Part shown: one piece after another, positions 1 to 9,195 of the stretch
How positions within the stretch are numbered: position 1 is the stretch's first letter
Layout: every line of letters begins with the position of its first letter
Assembly: GCA_023511455.1 (NCBI GenBank)
Contig: JAIMBJ010000019.1
Location: 1-64,000, forward strand
Reading direction: 5' to 3'
Origin: Bacillota bacterium
GTDB taxonomy: Bacteria > Armatimonadota > HRBIN16
DNA: 64,000 bases
Notes under the pieces: generated by a model
What the model was told of the DNA's origin: nothing
The model's input: only the letters and a program-made list of their open reading frames with translations
Databases searched by the model: none
Translations under genes and position numbers: made by a program

Positions 1-26
1 GAGGCGTTCTTGCTACCCCTTGTCTT

Positions 27-105
27 ACCTCACCCCCGTCCCCTCTCCTACGAGGAGAGGGGCGTTCCCCCTTCCCTCGCAGGGAAGGGGGCAAGGGGGT
101 TAGGT
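27..105. repeat. Paired-hairpin intergenic repeat, family A copy 1
   Basis: Two adjacent imperfect palindromes bounded by ACCTCACCCCC on the left and GGGGGTTAGGT on the right. The first hairpin pairs CCCCTCTCCT with GGAGAGGGG; the second pairs CCCCCTTCCCT with AGGGAAGGGGG. The same architecture recurs at 9078-9166, 11741-11822 and 58193-58280, always between genes. It resembles REP/BIME-type elements, but no transposase for it is visible here. Bases 106-215, up to the mannosidase stop, hold nothing I can name. Confidence 0.8.
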
Positions 106-215
106 GATCTATCCTCCAACCACCAATTTCGAACACCCTCAGGTTTTCTCAGATTCGTGGGTGGTTTCTAATGTGAAATGTCACATCGCCATCCAAACAA
201 TAGCGTTGCAAAGCG

Positions 216-2648
216 TCAGGTCCTTTCGAGAAGATTTACTTCCATGACCTCTGCTGGCTTGCTTACCGTTACCCTCCAGGTCTTCACCTCGCACGCGCCG
301 ATGGGGGCTTCCCATCGAAGCCCCAGCACTGGCATCTCGATTTTCACCGTGCAGGGATGCCCTGCGCTCTCGTATGCCCGCACAATCAGCGCGTCGGCGT
401 CCTCCGCCTTCTTGCACACCGTCAGCAGCACGTTTTGCGGCTCCACCCGCAGGAAAGAAGCCGCTTTGGGCAGGCTGCCCTCGTGCAGATACTCGTTGAC
501 AGTGATGGGCGGCACGTTCAGCTCCCATGCCCGACGCGCTACATTTGCCTCCTGCCAGCTGCCCCGATGCGGCACCATGCGGCACACGACTGTCTGAATA
601 CCCTGATCGATCGTCGGGTAGCGGCGTTCAGGGTCCAGTCGGTAGGGGTCATGGTGCGCATAGACGGGGCTGCGCAGCAGGCTCAGCCTCAGCTCCGAAC
701 CCAGTGCGTCGTAGCCGTATTTGCTGTCGTTCAGCAGGGCGAAGCCGTAGGGGATGCGGCTGCCGTCCTCGTCGGTCGTCCAGCCAGACAAATCCACCCA
801 CTGCTGACAGGGTTCCTCCTCTCCGTTAGGTGTCCGAATGGTAAAACCGTAAGGGGCTTCGGCGGTTACCTGCGGCTCCTGCAGGCGCAACTGGAAGGCG
901 AGTTTCAGCATCTTATATTGCTCCTGCCAGTTCACCGTGATGCGGCTCTCCAGCAGGTCTATGTCGCGATAGAGATACAGGCGGTGTATCAGCTCGGAGT
1001 TGCCCCAGCGGCTCTCGATGCGCAGGCACGCCCGCACTGCTCCTGCCTCCTCCATCACCAACTTCGCGCCTGCAAACCGCCCCAGATAGGTGCGGAAGGC
1101 ATCGACGTCATGGCTCCAGGTGTCGCTGGGGTCATCGATAACCACGCCCACACCCGCTGGTGCGGAGAAGACCTCCACGCGGTTGCGCTTATCGAACAGG
1201 CGGGACAGGTGTCCGTCGGCGTTGACCTCCAGACGCCAGAAAGCGTTCTCCATCCTTGCGGCTGAATCGGTAGCCTCTATCTCCAGCATCCCTTCGGGTG
1301 CGTCCGCCGAGACGGCGACATCCCTCCGCAGCACGCGATAGCCCATAGCAGGTAAGTCCACCACGAAGACCACGCGCGGCTGACCGGCAACGGTGCTGGA
1401 AGCGATGCGCTGGGCAAGCAACGGCTTGCCGGTTTCGTCCTGCAACCCCACATCGCACCGTTCCACCTCCACGGGCGCTTTCACCTCCCACGGCAGCGGG
1501 TTGAACACCACCAGCGGCATTCCCTCGCCACGCGTGTCTATCGAGCGGGTGAGTGCTTGCAGGCGGGTATGCAGGGTGTAACCGCCCAGCGTCGCCGCGT
1601 GCCCGAACAGGTCGCGGGCGTCCTCGTAGCCCTCGGGCAGACTGGTTCCCGCCAGAATGTCGTGGAACTGGTTGAACAGCAGGCTCTGCCACGCCTCGGT
1701 GAACGCTGCCTGCGGATAGGGACGCTGTAGCAGCAGCCACGCCATCGATGCCACGCGCTCGGCGGTCATCAGCAGGTGTTCCACGCGGCGGTTCTGGCGT
1801 TTGACCTCTGAGTGGGCGGTATAGCAGCCGCGCGCATGGTGCTGCAGCTCCTCCGCGACGACTGGTATGGCTGCGCCCGCATCCGCCTGCGCCTCTGCTG
1901 CTTCGAAGAAGGCTTTCAGCGTGCTGAGGCGGACCTCTGGGGCATCGGTCTGCTGCGCCATTGCCAGCAGGGAGCGGATGTTCTGGATGGTAGGACCGCC
2001 GCCATGATTGCCCACGCCGTAGAAGACGATGTAATCGGACAGGAAGTCGGGGCTGCCTTCCGCGCATTTCTGCACGTGTTCGGCAAGGTCATCGCCCCAG
2101 GTGGCGTAGGAGCGAGTGATGCGCGCTGCCAGCACGCGCGAGCCGTCGGGTGATTGCCACCAGAAGACGTTGGCAGGCAGGCTCTTCTCGTGCGGACCGG
2201 GGCGCATGAAGATGTAGCGCGTCAAGCCCGCCCTGCGCAGGATTTGGGGCAAGGTGCCCGCGTGCCCGAAAGAATCGGGGTTGTAGCCGACGGTGGCGGT
2301 GACGCCAAAGGTCTTCTGGAAGTATCGCTGGGCGTAAAGGGCATGGCGCACGAACGACTCGCCGCACGGGACGTTGCAGTCGGGCTGCAACCACCATCCG
2401 CCCACAATCTCCCAGCGTCCTTCCTGCACCCGCTGGCGGATGGCAGCGAGCATCTCGGGGTCGGTCTGCTCCAGCAACCAGTAGAACGCCGCCGAGCTGC
2501 CCGTGAAGTGGAACTCCGGGAACTCCTCCATGCGCTGCAGCACGCTGGCGAAGGTGGCACGGATGGTCTCCAGCCCCTCCGTCCACCGCCACAGCCACAC
2601 GGGGTCGATGTGCGCGTTACCGATGGCGTGAAGCCTTTTGTTCTGCAC
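216..2648 (-). CDS. Alpha-mannosidase, glycoside hydrolase family 38
   Basis: An 810-residue retaining alpha-mannosidase-type enzyme expected to cleave terminal alpha-mannose. The N-terminus carries the GH38 zinc-site signature HIDPVWLW (His13, Asp15), and YNPDSFGHAGTLPQIL follows with Asp125 as the expected nucleophile and zinc ligand. The C-terminal half is the usual beta-rich region. I chose the GTG at 2648 because AGGGAGGAA lies 8 bases upstream; a longer in-frame opening to 2936 runs antiparallel to nothing and overlaps the end of the preceding gene, so it is unlikely. No signal peptide is visible, so the enzyme is probably cytoplasmic. It is the last gene of the glycosidase operon, 35 bases after the GH52-like gene. 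Family assignment is firm; the exact linkage is not known. Confidence 0.93.
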   Translation of the reverse strand: MQNKRLHAIGNAHIDPVWLWRWTEGLETIRATFASVLQRMEEFPEFHFTGSSAAFYWLLEQTDPEMLAAIRQRVQEGRWEIVGGWWLQPDCNVPCGESFVRHALYAQRYFQKTFGVTATVGYNPDSFGHAGTLPQILRRAGLTRYIFMRPGPHEKSLPANVFWWQSPDGSRVLAARITRSYATWGDDLAEHVQKCAEGSPDFLSDYIVFYGVGNHGGGPTIQNIRSLLAMAQQTDAPEVRLSTLKAFFEAAEAQADAGAAIPVVAEELQHHARGCYTAHSEVKRQNRRVEHLLMTAERVASMAWLLLQRPYPQAAFTEAWQSLLFNQFHDILAGTSLPEGYEDARDLFGHAATLGGYTLHTRLQALTRSIDTRGEGMPLVVFNPLPWEVKAPVEVERCDVGLQDETGKPLLAQRIASSTVAGQPRVVFVVDLPAMGYRVLRRDVAVSADAPEGMLEIEATDSAARMENAFWRLEVNADGHLSRLFDKRNRVEVFSAPAGVGVVIDDPSDTWSHDVDAFRTYLGRFAGAKLVMEEAGAVRACLRIESRWGNSELIHRLYLYRDIDLLESRITVNWQEQYKMLKLAFQLRLQEPQVTAEAPYGFTIRTPNGEEEPCQQWVDLSGWTTDEDGSRIPYGFALLNDSKYGYDALGSELRLSLLRSPVYAHHDPYRLDPERRYPTIDQGIQTVVCRMVPHRGSWQEANVARRAWELNVPPITVNEYLHEGSLPKAASFLRVEPQNVLLTVCKKAEDADALIVRAYESAGHPCTVKIEMPVLGLRWEAPIGACEVKTWRVTVSKPAEVMEVNLLERT

Positions 2649-2683
2649 CAGGCCGTTCCTCCCTGTCGTTATCCTGCTTGATT

Positions 2684-4828
2684 TCAATACCACTCCACGC
2701 GCAAGCCGCCCGGCAACTTCTCGCCTTCCAGCGCGCCCGTCACCCCTGCATCCGTCAGGTGATAGGTCACGAACGGCACCTCCCCTTGTTGCCAGTCTGC
2801 CAGGGGCAACAGCGGCACGCGGCAGGGATACGGGGCTGTCCTGCGCAGACGCACCACTCCCTGCGTACGGTCTATTTGCAGACCGCACATCGCGAACAGG
2901 TAGCCGATGGAGGTGATACCCCGCGGGTAGAAGCAAAGGTTGTTGGTGAAGTAGGTGTCGATGAACCCCTTGTTCAGTCCCGCGGTGTTCATGAGTTGCT
3001 CCATCGCCATGTACCTCGAAGAGTTATCGGGCAAGCCGACGTCGAGATAGGCAGCGATGTAGTCGCGCCACAGATTCTGAGAAAGCCACACGTTGCTTTT
3101 GTCCGCACTGGTGTGCGTGCAGCCGTACTCGGTGAGCGCATGCCGATAGGCGTTGGCGATGTCCTGTTTCATGCGCCAGAGGTCCACGGGCGGCGTGTGT
3201 CCGCTCATCAGCAGGTAGAGCAAGCCGTTGGCGGTGTAGATGGAGTAGGCGTCCCAGCCGCTCAGCTCGCCGTGCAACGGCTCGCCCGTCCAGGGGTCGT
3301 GCAAGCCTTCGGCGGTGCGCTCCAGGCAGACGGCATAGTGGTCGCCCAGCCAGGCGTGTGCGTCGAGAGTTTCCCGAATGCGCGTGACGATGCGCTCACA
3401 CTGCGCCTGCCATTCGGCATCTCCAAGCGCGCTCGCCAGCTGCGCCGCGGCATGGCACGCGGAGAGCGTTTTGACCGCGAGGTATACCTGCTCTCGCGCG
3501 TACTGCACCGCGGCGGAGGCATCGTCGATGGTGTTTGCTACCCCTTCGTTTGGGAAGCCGTTACCAGTGGTATCGCTGCGCTCGAAGTAGTTTACGAGTC
3601 GCTTGCACAGCGCATGATGTCGACGCGCGGGCGCCAGGTTGCCCGCCCACCGCCAGTAGGCGTGCAGCATCAGCAGGTAGTTTGCGTTCTCTTCCACCTG
3701 CATGGGATGGGGATAAGCCTGCGAACCCACCTGCGCGTGCGTGCCCATGTCGTGCGCGAGGTAGCTGCCCACTTCGTCCTGCATCTCGAATCGCGCCCAC
3801 TCGTCCAGCAGCTTCTCCAGCAAAGGCAGCCAGAAGGCGAAGTAGACCAGCCCGTTGTTGTACTCCACGTCCACCGTACTGTGGAAATAGCAGGAACCTT
3901 CCCATACGCTGAACCACTCTTCGCCCTGCTCGTCCACCACCCACCAGCTGTTTAGCAGGAAGTTCTGGAACGAGAAGCGGATGAGGTCCAGCTGCGATTT
4001 GCTAAGACTTGCTTCGTCCAGCAGGCTCTCGGTGAATGCCGTCTTGCGCAGAAGGGTGTCCTGTTGCTCCCTTGCGAAGCGTGCCACGTCCTCCACGCTG
4101 GCGAAATGGCGTGTGTACAGGAACCGCATCGGCTTGCCGAACACTTCCAGCACGGGTGCATCCACGTATGCACACCACGCGAAGCGCAGAGTGGCTTCCT
4201 CGCCGCGAGAGAAGTCAAAGGGAAGTGATAGCCCGTCGTTGTCGATGGATGCTCCGTCGGTCAATGGCACGAGCCGTTCGTGCGCCGTCGGTGGCGTATC
4301 ACCGACAATAAAGTCTTTGATGGAGAAGCGGTCGTCCGCCACCTGCGAGATAACATATTCCATCGCCAGTGCGTCGGGCAGGGCGGTGAACTGCAAGCCC
4401 TCCCGTTTCAGACGCACCAACAGCCTGCCCTGCTGCAAGGGATTTTGGGTGTTTGTCCAGAAGAGACGATGCTGTGGCTGCACCCGCAGGGTGAAATAGA
4501 GCACTGGCGCAATGGAGGTGGAGACGTCGTGCGGATAGAAGGGAGCGGTTACTTCCAGCGTCAAGCGAACGCCGTACTTGACGGAATGCGCGGTATAGCG
4601 CACGCCGCAAAGGCGCAGCTCCTGTTCCACCGCGTCGAACATCTCCGCCTCGCGGGTAAACGGTAGGGCAACCACCTCACCGCTCTCTGTCTGCACCCCG
4701 ATGGTCAGGTCTAGAGGCTGGTCTATCCATCTGCCCAGCGCGGAGTGCAACACATGACGATGGTAGGGATCGAACACCAGTGTGAAGCGCGATCCCAGTC
4801 GGCTAACAGATGTCGCGAACAGGTTCAT
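2684..4828 (-). CDS. GH52-like (alpha/alpha-barrel) glycoside hydrolase, possible beta-xylosidase
   Basis: A 714-residue protein, close to the roughly 700 residues usual for GH52 beta-xylosidases. Recognisable segments are LAHDMGTHAQVGS in the middle (compare the GH52 FTHDMG region), KSNVWLSQNLWRDYIAAYL, and FYPRGITSIGYLF near the C-terminus (compare YYPRGVTSILW). The chain is rich in Trp and acidic residues and has no signal peptide. Its ATG overlaps the stop of the restriction-enzyme gene by ATGA, with GAGGTGGAGAG just upstream, so translation is probably coupled. I recalled the family from motif resemblance only; another alpha/alpha-barrel glycosidase family remains possible. The neighbours GH35 and GH38 support a role in breaking down plant or glycoprotein oligosaccharides. 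Confidence 0.62.
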   Translation of the reverse strand: MNLFATSVSRLGSRFTLVFDPYHRHVLHSALGRWIDQPLDLTIGVQTESGEVVALPFTREAEMFDAVEQELRLCGVRYTAHSVKYGVRLTLEVTAPFYPHDVSTSIAPVLYFTLRVQPQHRLFWTNTQNPLQQGRLLVRLKREGLQFTALPDALAMEYVISQVADDRFSIKDFIVGDTPPTAHERLVPLTDGASIDNDGLSLPFDFSRGEEATLRFAWCAYVDAPVLEVFGKPMRFLYTRHFASVEDVARFAREQQDTLLRKTAFTESLLDEASLSKSQLDLIRFSFQNFLLNSWWVVDEQGEEWFSVWEGSCYFHSTVDVEYNNGLVYFAFWLPLLEKLLDEWARFEMQDEVGSYLAHDMGTHAQVGSQAYPHPMQVEENANYLLMLHAYWRWAGNLAPARRHHALCKRLVNYFERSDTTGNGFPNEGVANTIDDASAAVQYAREQVYLAVKTLSACHAAAQLASALGDAEWQAQCERIVTRIRETLDAHAWLGDHYAVCLERTAEGLHDPWTGEPLHGELSGWDAYSIYTANGLLYLLMSGHTPPVDLWRMKQDIANAYRHALTEYGCTHTSADKSNVWLSQNLWRDYIAAYLDVGLPDNSSRYMAMEQLMNTAGLNKGFIDTYFTNNLCFYPRGITSIGYLFAMCGLQIDRTQGVVRLRRTAPYPCRVPLLPLADWQQGEVPFVTYHLTDAGVTGALEGEKLPGGLRVEWY

Positions 4829-5931
4829 CTCTCCACCTCGTTAGGGATTGTCTTACTGAAGAGCTGCTGGACAGCATCGTTCCATGCCATCTTTATCGCT
4901 GCAGGCGCACCGTTCAACAGCTCCGTGAATTCTTTCAGAAAAACCTTCCTGCCCTCATTCCCAGCGGTGGCAAGGTTGTAATAGACCCAGTCCTGCACGC
5001 GGATGAAGCCAACCTCATGCCCCTGTGCAAATAGCATTTCTGCCAGCAATTTGGCGTCTTTTTGAGGTTCTAGGTTGGTGAAAGCGAAAAGATAATCGCG
5101 CAAACCGAGCTGGGAAATCTTGTCGCGCAGCGTGGTTTCAACCCTGCCTCTATCTACCTCGCGTTCTGTCACCTCGATGACGAGATATATTTGCCCTCCA
5201 TCCCATACTGTGACATCTCCTCCAACACCAGAGGTCCGGTCGGCAACATTAATGGGCTGCCATTTAATATCCCATGCCAGGCGATACACCTGTTTCATAG
5301 CGCGCAGAAGAGCCACCGTGATTAGGACAGGCAACACACCCCCGCTTGGGCGGGACAGGAGATTTGCAACTACCTGGGCAATTTGATCTAAGCTCATCCG
5401 ATCAAGAGCACCAACAGGAACTCTTGAACTCTCCCGCAGCTCCACGAAACGATACAGCAGGTAGCGCAGAAGGATTCTCGCCTGGTCAGGGTCCGCCTGT
5501 TTCAGCACTTCAATGTATCGCAAGAAAGCGTCGTAGCCCGTCTTGTCGCGCAGTCCTTCACGCGTTTCATGGACAAACCGTACGCTTCGTCGGAATACGG
5601 CGAGATATGGACCTTTGGAGCAGGGAACTTGCCGCGAAACAAGGAAAGGGTTGACTACCTGTTCGTCTAGCGTACGCCCACTAAAGGCGTTGCTACCATG
5701 ACCTGCATAGGGTAATGTGATATCGATGCGGGAGTCGATAACACGAGCTAACGCACAACCCAATAAAGCCTCACGAAAAGCCTGAGTACGTGTGGTAAAC
5801 AGAATGTCCGCTGCGTCGCGAAGGATAGGGTCTACATCAATAGGAGATGCACTAAGGTAAGCACGTTCGGCCATATCGAACTCGTGTTGCAGTAATCTCT
5901 GGGCAGTCTCTAAATCGATGCGTATTGCCAC
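4825..5931 (-). CDS. Type II restriction endonuclease, SacI-like family
   Basis: A 368-residue protein resembling the SacI family of type II restriction enzymes. Supporting segments are AFSGRTLDEQVVNPFL, GPYLAVFRRSVRF and INVADRTSGVGGDVTVW followed by IYLVIEVTERE, where GGDVTV and the Glu-rich strand form a plausible PD-(D/E)xK-like active site. It starts 16 bases after the adenine methyltransferase stop, so the pair is a compact restriction-modification unit. The cut site cannot be read from the sequence. Its TGA overlaps the ATG of the GH52-like gene, which is unusual because restriction modules normally sit apart from metabolic operons. The family call rests on remembered motif patterns. 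Confidence 0.68.
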   Translation of the reverse strand: MAIRIDLETAQRLLQHEFDMAERAYLSASPIDVDPILRDAADILFTTRTQAFREALLGCALARVIDSRIDITLPYAGHGSNAFSGRTLDEQVVNPFLVSRQVPCSKGPYLAVFRRSVRFVHETREGLRDKTGYDAFLRYIEVLKQADPDQARILLRYLLYRFVELRESSRVPVGALDRMSLDQIAQVVANLLSRPSGGVLPVLITVALLRAMKQVYRLAWDIKWQPINVADRTSGVGGDVTVWDGGQIYLVIEVTEREVDRGRVETTLRDKISQLGLRDYLFAFTNLEPQKDAKLLAEMLFAQGHEVGFIRVQDWVYYNLATAGNEGRKVFLKEFTELLNGAPAAIKMAWNDAVQQLFSKTIPNEVER

Positions 5932-5947
5932 CGCTTTTTGAACCTCT

Positions 5948-6862
5948 TCAAACAGGCACTCGATAATTGATCCATAGGGCTTCTTGTCGCGGCTGTTTCA
6001 CCGAGTGGCAGGTTTTTACTGGCGCGAGAATACACTCCCAATCCCCATAAAGCTCGTCCATCAGTGGACAGCGGTACCCCGATATCGCGACCATTCCCTT
6101 GCATTCGTGCAACACCTTCGCCAGCTCCCTGTGAGCGGAGGCGTCCATCTCAAAACCATAGGCGCGTCTATCGCCGCGCGTATCTGGCACATACGGCGGG
6201 TCACAGTAGAACAGTGTTCGTGGGGAGTCGTAAAGTCGAATGACCTCAATAGCAGGGCGGTTTTCAATCTGCACGCGAAGCAGGCGTTGTGCGATGTCTG
6301 GCAGCAGGTCTATCCCTCCCAGCCACCGCGACACGGCACCGGACATTCCTCTCCTCGAGGTATTGATGCAGTTTGCCCATCTGCCCAATGTTGCTGTCTG
6401 CGCGAGCCCCGTGCGCGCTTGCCTGGCGCGGACGTAGAAGCGTCTGGCTCGTTCAAGGTCGGAGATATCCTCCTCAGGCGGGGAGATAGCCAGTTCAAAC
6501 TCTTCCCGTGAAAACGGTGTCAGGGCTATCGCCTTAATCAGTTCGTCTGTTTGCTCACGAAGCACCCTGAAAAAGTTTACCACCTCACCGTCCAAGTCGT
6601 TGTACGTCTCCACCGGTGAGGGTTCTCTATTCAACAGGACCGCAGCAGACCCTCCGAATGGCTCACAGTAATGATGTGCTGGCGGAAGTAGTGGTAGCAA
6701 CCAGTCAAGGTGAGAGTATTTTCCCCCATACCATCCGAAGGCAATCAGCCTGCGGGTTCGCGATCGCCCGTTGCGCGTCACCAGTGGGTCGACTCGACGC
6801 GTTCCCTGCCCAGGCGAAGTCAAGAACAGAGCTGGTTCCTCACCGAATTCGAAGAGTTCCAT
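5948..6862 (-). CDS. DNA adenine-N6 methyltransferase, D12 (Dam-like) class
   Basis: A 304-residue methyltransferase that should methylate adenine in the site recognised by the adjacent endonuclease, protecting the host. The order of motifs is that of D12-class enzymes: FGWYGGKYSHLDWLLPLLP near residue 45 (target and AdoMet binding), CEPFGGSAAVLLNR (motif I) and YCDPPYV (motif IV, catalytic DPPY) in the last third. I prefer the ATG at 6862, preceded by AGGGG six bases away, over a TTG at 6877. It lies 60 bases after the GH35 gene and 16 bases before the endonuclease, and all three read the same way. Confidence 0.9.
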   Translation of the reverse strand: MELFEFGEEPALFLTSPGQGTRRVDPLVTRNGRSRTRRLIAFGWYGGKYSHLDWLLPLLPPAHHYCEPFGGSAAVLLNREPSPVETYNDLDGEVVNFFRVLREQTDELIKAIALTPFSREEFELAISPPEEDISDLERARRFYVRARQARTGLAQTATLGRWANCINTSRRGMSGAVSRWLGGIDLLPDIAQRLLRVQIENRPAIEVIRLYDSPRTLFYCDPPYVPDTRGDRRAYGFEMDASAHRELAKVLHECKGMVAISGYRCPLMDELYGDWECILAPVKTCHSVKQPRQEALWINYRVPV

Positions 6863-6937
6863 GTTATCCCCTCGCAAACTTCCCTGTATCTATTTTGGTA
6901 CATTTCCGGAACCGCGTCAAGCACAGAAATTATCCCC

Positions 6938-9031
6938 CTACACTCTGTAGCACAATCTCACCTGCGTGGGGTCGCCGCCGACTTCTTCAAAAAGCACCAG
7001 CACGTTCTGTTCCACCAGCCAGTCGGCGGGCAGGTGGTAATAGCGCTGCGTGGGTAAGCCCTCGCCTTCCTGATACACCGCCTGCAGCAGCCACTCCTCC
7101 GGCTTGCCGGTGCCAGGCGCCAGCCAGTACCGCCCGACGCATCGCCCGTTCAGCCATGCCATGCCTTTCGTCATTCCGTTCAGGTCTAAAGCCAGCGGAG
7201 CACTGCTCTTGGGACGTTCAAAGGTCGTTTTCCACCAGCAAAGCGGTTTCCCACGCGCTACCTCAATGCTGCTCTCCCAGCGTACCAGCGCGCTGCCTTC
7301 GGCATAGACACGGTGATGCTCGCCTTTCAGCCCCGCTTCGATACGCCATGGTGCTTCCAGAGGCTCACCACGCCACAGCAGCTTGCCCCAGAAACCCTTG
7401 CGTTCGTCCACCATGTTGCGCTCGCCCAGCATCCAGTCGCCCTTAACCAGTCCCAGCGCGCAGCACAGGATGGCTAAGGTATGCTCACCTGTACTCATCT
7501 CGATTTCAAACCGCTGCGTGAAGGTGTCCAGGTCGTCCAGGTTGCGGTTCTCGGGCAAAGGCGGTTGTGTCGTGGCGACAAACTGCCCGTCCAGAAACAG
7601 ATGCACCACGTCCGCAACCCCCTGCAGTTCCAGCACGCCTTTGCCTTCCTGATGCGGCAGCACCATCAGTTTGGCAACGTACCAGCAGTAGTCGGTCTGG
7701 TCGCGGGTGAACTGCAGTTGCTCCACTGGCTTGTCGGAAAGGACGGGCGGGTGCAACGGTATCGCTTCGCTGCCGGGAAGCGGCTCTACCCACCACTGGA
7801 ATGGCGCGAGCTTGGGGTCGCAGACTTCGAAGCGTCGCTCTATGACATCGCGCGGCTCCACCTGCGCCGTGTTCATCAGAGGCGTGCCGTCGCCGATGAG
7901 TGTCACCGACTGCGGCGGCAGCTGGTAACGATGTCTCTGGTATGAGACAGACACCGTCCTTTGCGTGTCATCATTGCACAGGAAAACCAGCGACCGCCCA
8001 TCATGTCGGTAAGTGTACACCAGAACGCCCTCGGATAGCGTTTCCGGGTGGGCGCGTTCGCTCTCCACCAGCACCGTCGCGTATTCCCGCAGGATGCGAT
8101 GCAGACGCGCCAGATGGTACATCTTGGTGGTGGGCAGCCCGTATTCGTCCAGTGGGGCGTCGTAGTCGTAGCTGGTGGTTTGCAGGAAGCTGCCGTCGCG
8201 GTCGAAGTTGGTGCCGCCGTGCCACATGTAGTAATTCATGCCTGTTCCACCAGCCGCAAAGAATCGTGCGGCGGCGTATGCCACGTTCTCGGGCGTGCGG
8301 CGGTTGTGCGGGTATCCCCACAGGTCGTACCAGCCGGGCCAGTGTTCCGTCCACAGCGCGGGCTTGTCGGGGTAGCGGGCGAAGTAATCGTCCAGCTCGC
8401 GATGCGCGTAAAAGGCGTTGATGGTCTCGATGGTTCCGGGCGCACCGCCTTTGCACATCACCCATGGCACGCCTACCTGCAGGGTCCGCGTCATCTCGGC
8501 AAGGCGGTTCAGGTAACGTTCGCCTTCCTCCCCGTAGCGCCACGCGATGTTGCCGTATTCGTTTTCAATCTGCGCAAGGATGATGGGACCGCCCTGAGGC
8601 GCGAAGTACGGACGCACGTAGTCGCACAGCAGCCTCACCCACTGCTCCATCTCCCGCAGGAACGGTTCATTGTCGGTGCGCATCCGGATGCCAGGCACGT
8701 CGCGCAGCCAGGCTGGCAGACCACCGTAGTTGGTCTCCGCGCAGATATAGGGGCCGATGCGCAGGATAACATACAGTCCCAGCTCCTGTGCGATGTCCAG
8801 AAAGCGGCGGATATCCAGCCTGTCGGAGAAATCGTATATCCCGCGGAAGCGTTCGTGCAGGTTCCAGAAGACGTAGGTCTCGACGGTGTTTAACCCTGCC
8901 TCTTTACTGCGCTCCATCAACGACCGCCACATTCCGGGGGTGCTGCGGGGGTAGTGTATCGCTCCGCTCAGCAACAGTGTCCGTTTGCCATCGATGGTGA
9001 CAGCACGGTGGTCGTAACTCACGTTCGGCAT
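6938..9031 (-). CDS. Beta-galactosidase, glycoside hydrolase family 35
   Basis: A 697-residue GH35 enzyme releasing terminal beta-galactose. The N-terminal TIM barrel contains LSGAIHYPRS, TYVFWNLHE, RIGPYICAE and ILAQIENEYG, in which Glu158 is the expected acid/base. ALWTEHWPGWYDLWG supplies the nucleophile Glu229, and MWHGGTNFDRD completes the family signature. The C-terminal half has jelly-roll-like domains such as KGMAWLNGRCVGRYW. The ATG at 9031 is preceded by AGAGGAAC at good spacing. There is no signal peptide. It is the first gene of the minus-strand glycosidase operon and lies directly downstream of repeat family A copy 2. Confidence 0.94.
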   Translation of the reverse strand: MPNVSYDHRAVTIDGKRTLLLSGAIHYPRSTPGMWRSLMERSKEAGLNTVETYVFWNLHERFRGIYDFSDRLDIRRFLDIAQELGLYVILRIGPYICAETNYGGLPAWLRDVPGIRMRTDNEPFLREMEQWVRLLCDYVRPYFAPQGGPIILAQIENEYGNIAWRYGEEGERYLNRLAEMTRTLQVGVPWVMCKGGAPGTIETINAFYAHRELDDYFARYPDKPALWTEHWPGWYDLWGYPHNRRTPENVAYAAARFFAAGGTGMNYYMWHGGTNFDRDGSFLQTTSYDYDAPLDEYGLPTTKMYHLARLHRILREYATVLVESERAHPETLSEGVLVYTYRHDGRSLVFLCNDDTQRTVSVSYQRHRYQLPPQSVTLIGDGTPLMNTAQVEPRDVIERRFEVCDPKLAPFQWWVEPLPGSEAIPLHPPVLSDKPVEQLQFTRDQTDYCWYVAKLMVLPHQEGKGVLELQGVADVVHLFLDGQFVATTQPPLPENRNLDDLDTFTQRFEIEMSTGEHTLAILCCALGLVKGDWMLGERNMVDERKGFWGKLLWRGEPLEAPWRIEAGLKGEHHRVYAEGSALVRWESSIEVARGKPLCWWKTTFERPKSSAPLALDLNGMTKGMAWLNGRCVGRYWLAPGTGKPEEWLLQAVYQEGEGLPTQRYYHLPADWLVEQNVLVLFEEVGGDPTQVRLCYRV

Positions 9032-9077
9032 AATAGTTCCTCTGTTTTCGTGTGTTTGTTCAGGATTCGGTGTTTGC

Positions 9078-9166
9078 CCTCACCCCCGACCCCTCTCCCA
9101 GCGCTGCGGGAGAGGGGAGCAGGCTCTCCCCCTTCCCTTGCAGGGAAGGGGGCTGGGGGGTTAGGT
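9078..9166. repeat. Paired-hairpin intergenic repeat, family A copy 2
   Basis: Starts CCTCACCCCCGACCCC and ends GGGGGGTTAGGT. It has two hairpins: CCCCTCTCCC with GGGAGAGGGG, and CCCCCTTCCCT with AGGGAAGGGGG. It fills most of the space between the unknown 139-residue gene and the GH35 gene on the minus strand, where it could act as a transcript stem-loop. Confidence 0.82.
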
Positions 9167-9195
9167 TCGCTCCAACCTCTTCCTGCGCGTTGGCG

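Noticed and set aside
173-186. TGTGAAATGTCACA palindrome, like a CRP half-site pair
   Set aside because: The spacer between TGTGA and TCACA is 4 bases, not 6, and it lies downstream of a gene rather than at a promoter.
2649-2936. In-frame extension of the alpha-mannosidase start
   Set aside because: It overlaps the end of the GH52-like gene and lacks a ribosome binding site; the GTG at 2648 has a good one.
2678-3955. Long plus-strand open frame opposite the GH52-like gene
   Set aside because: No family match, no ribosome binding site, and it covers a gene with clear motifs.
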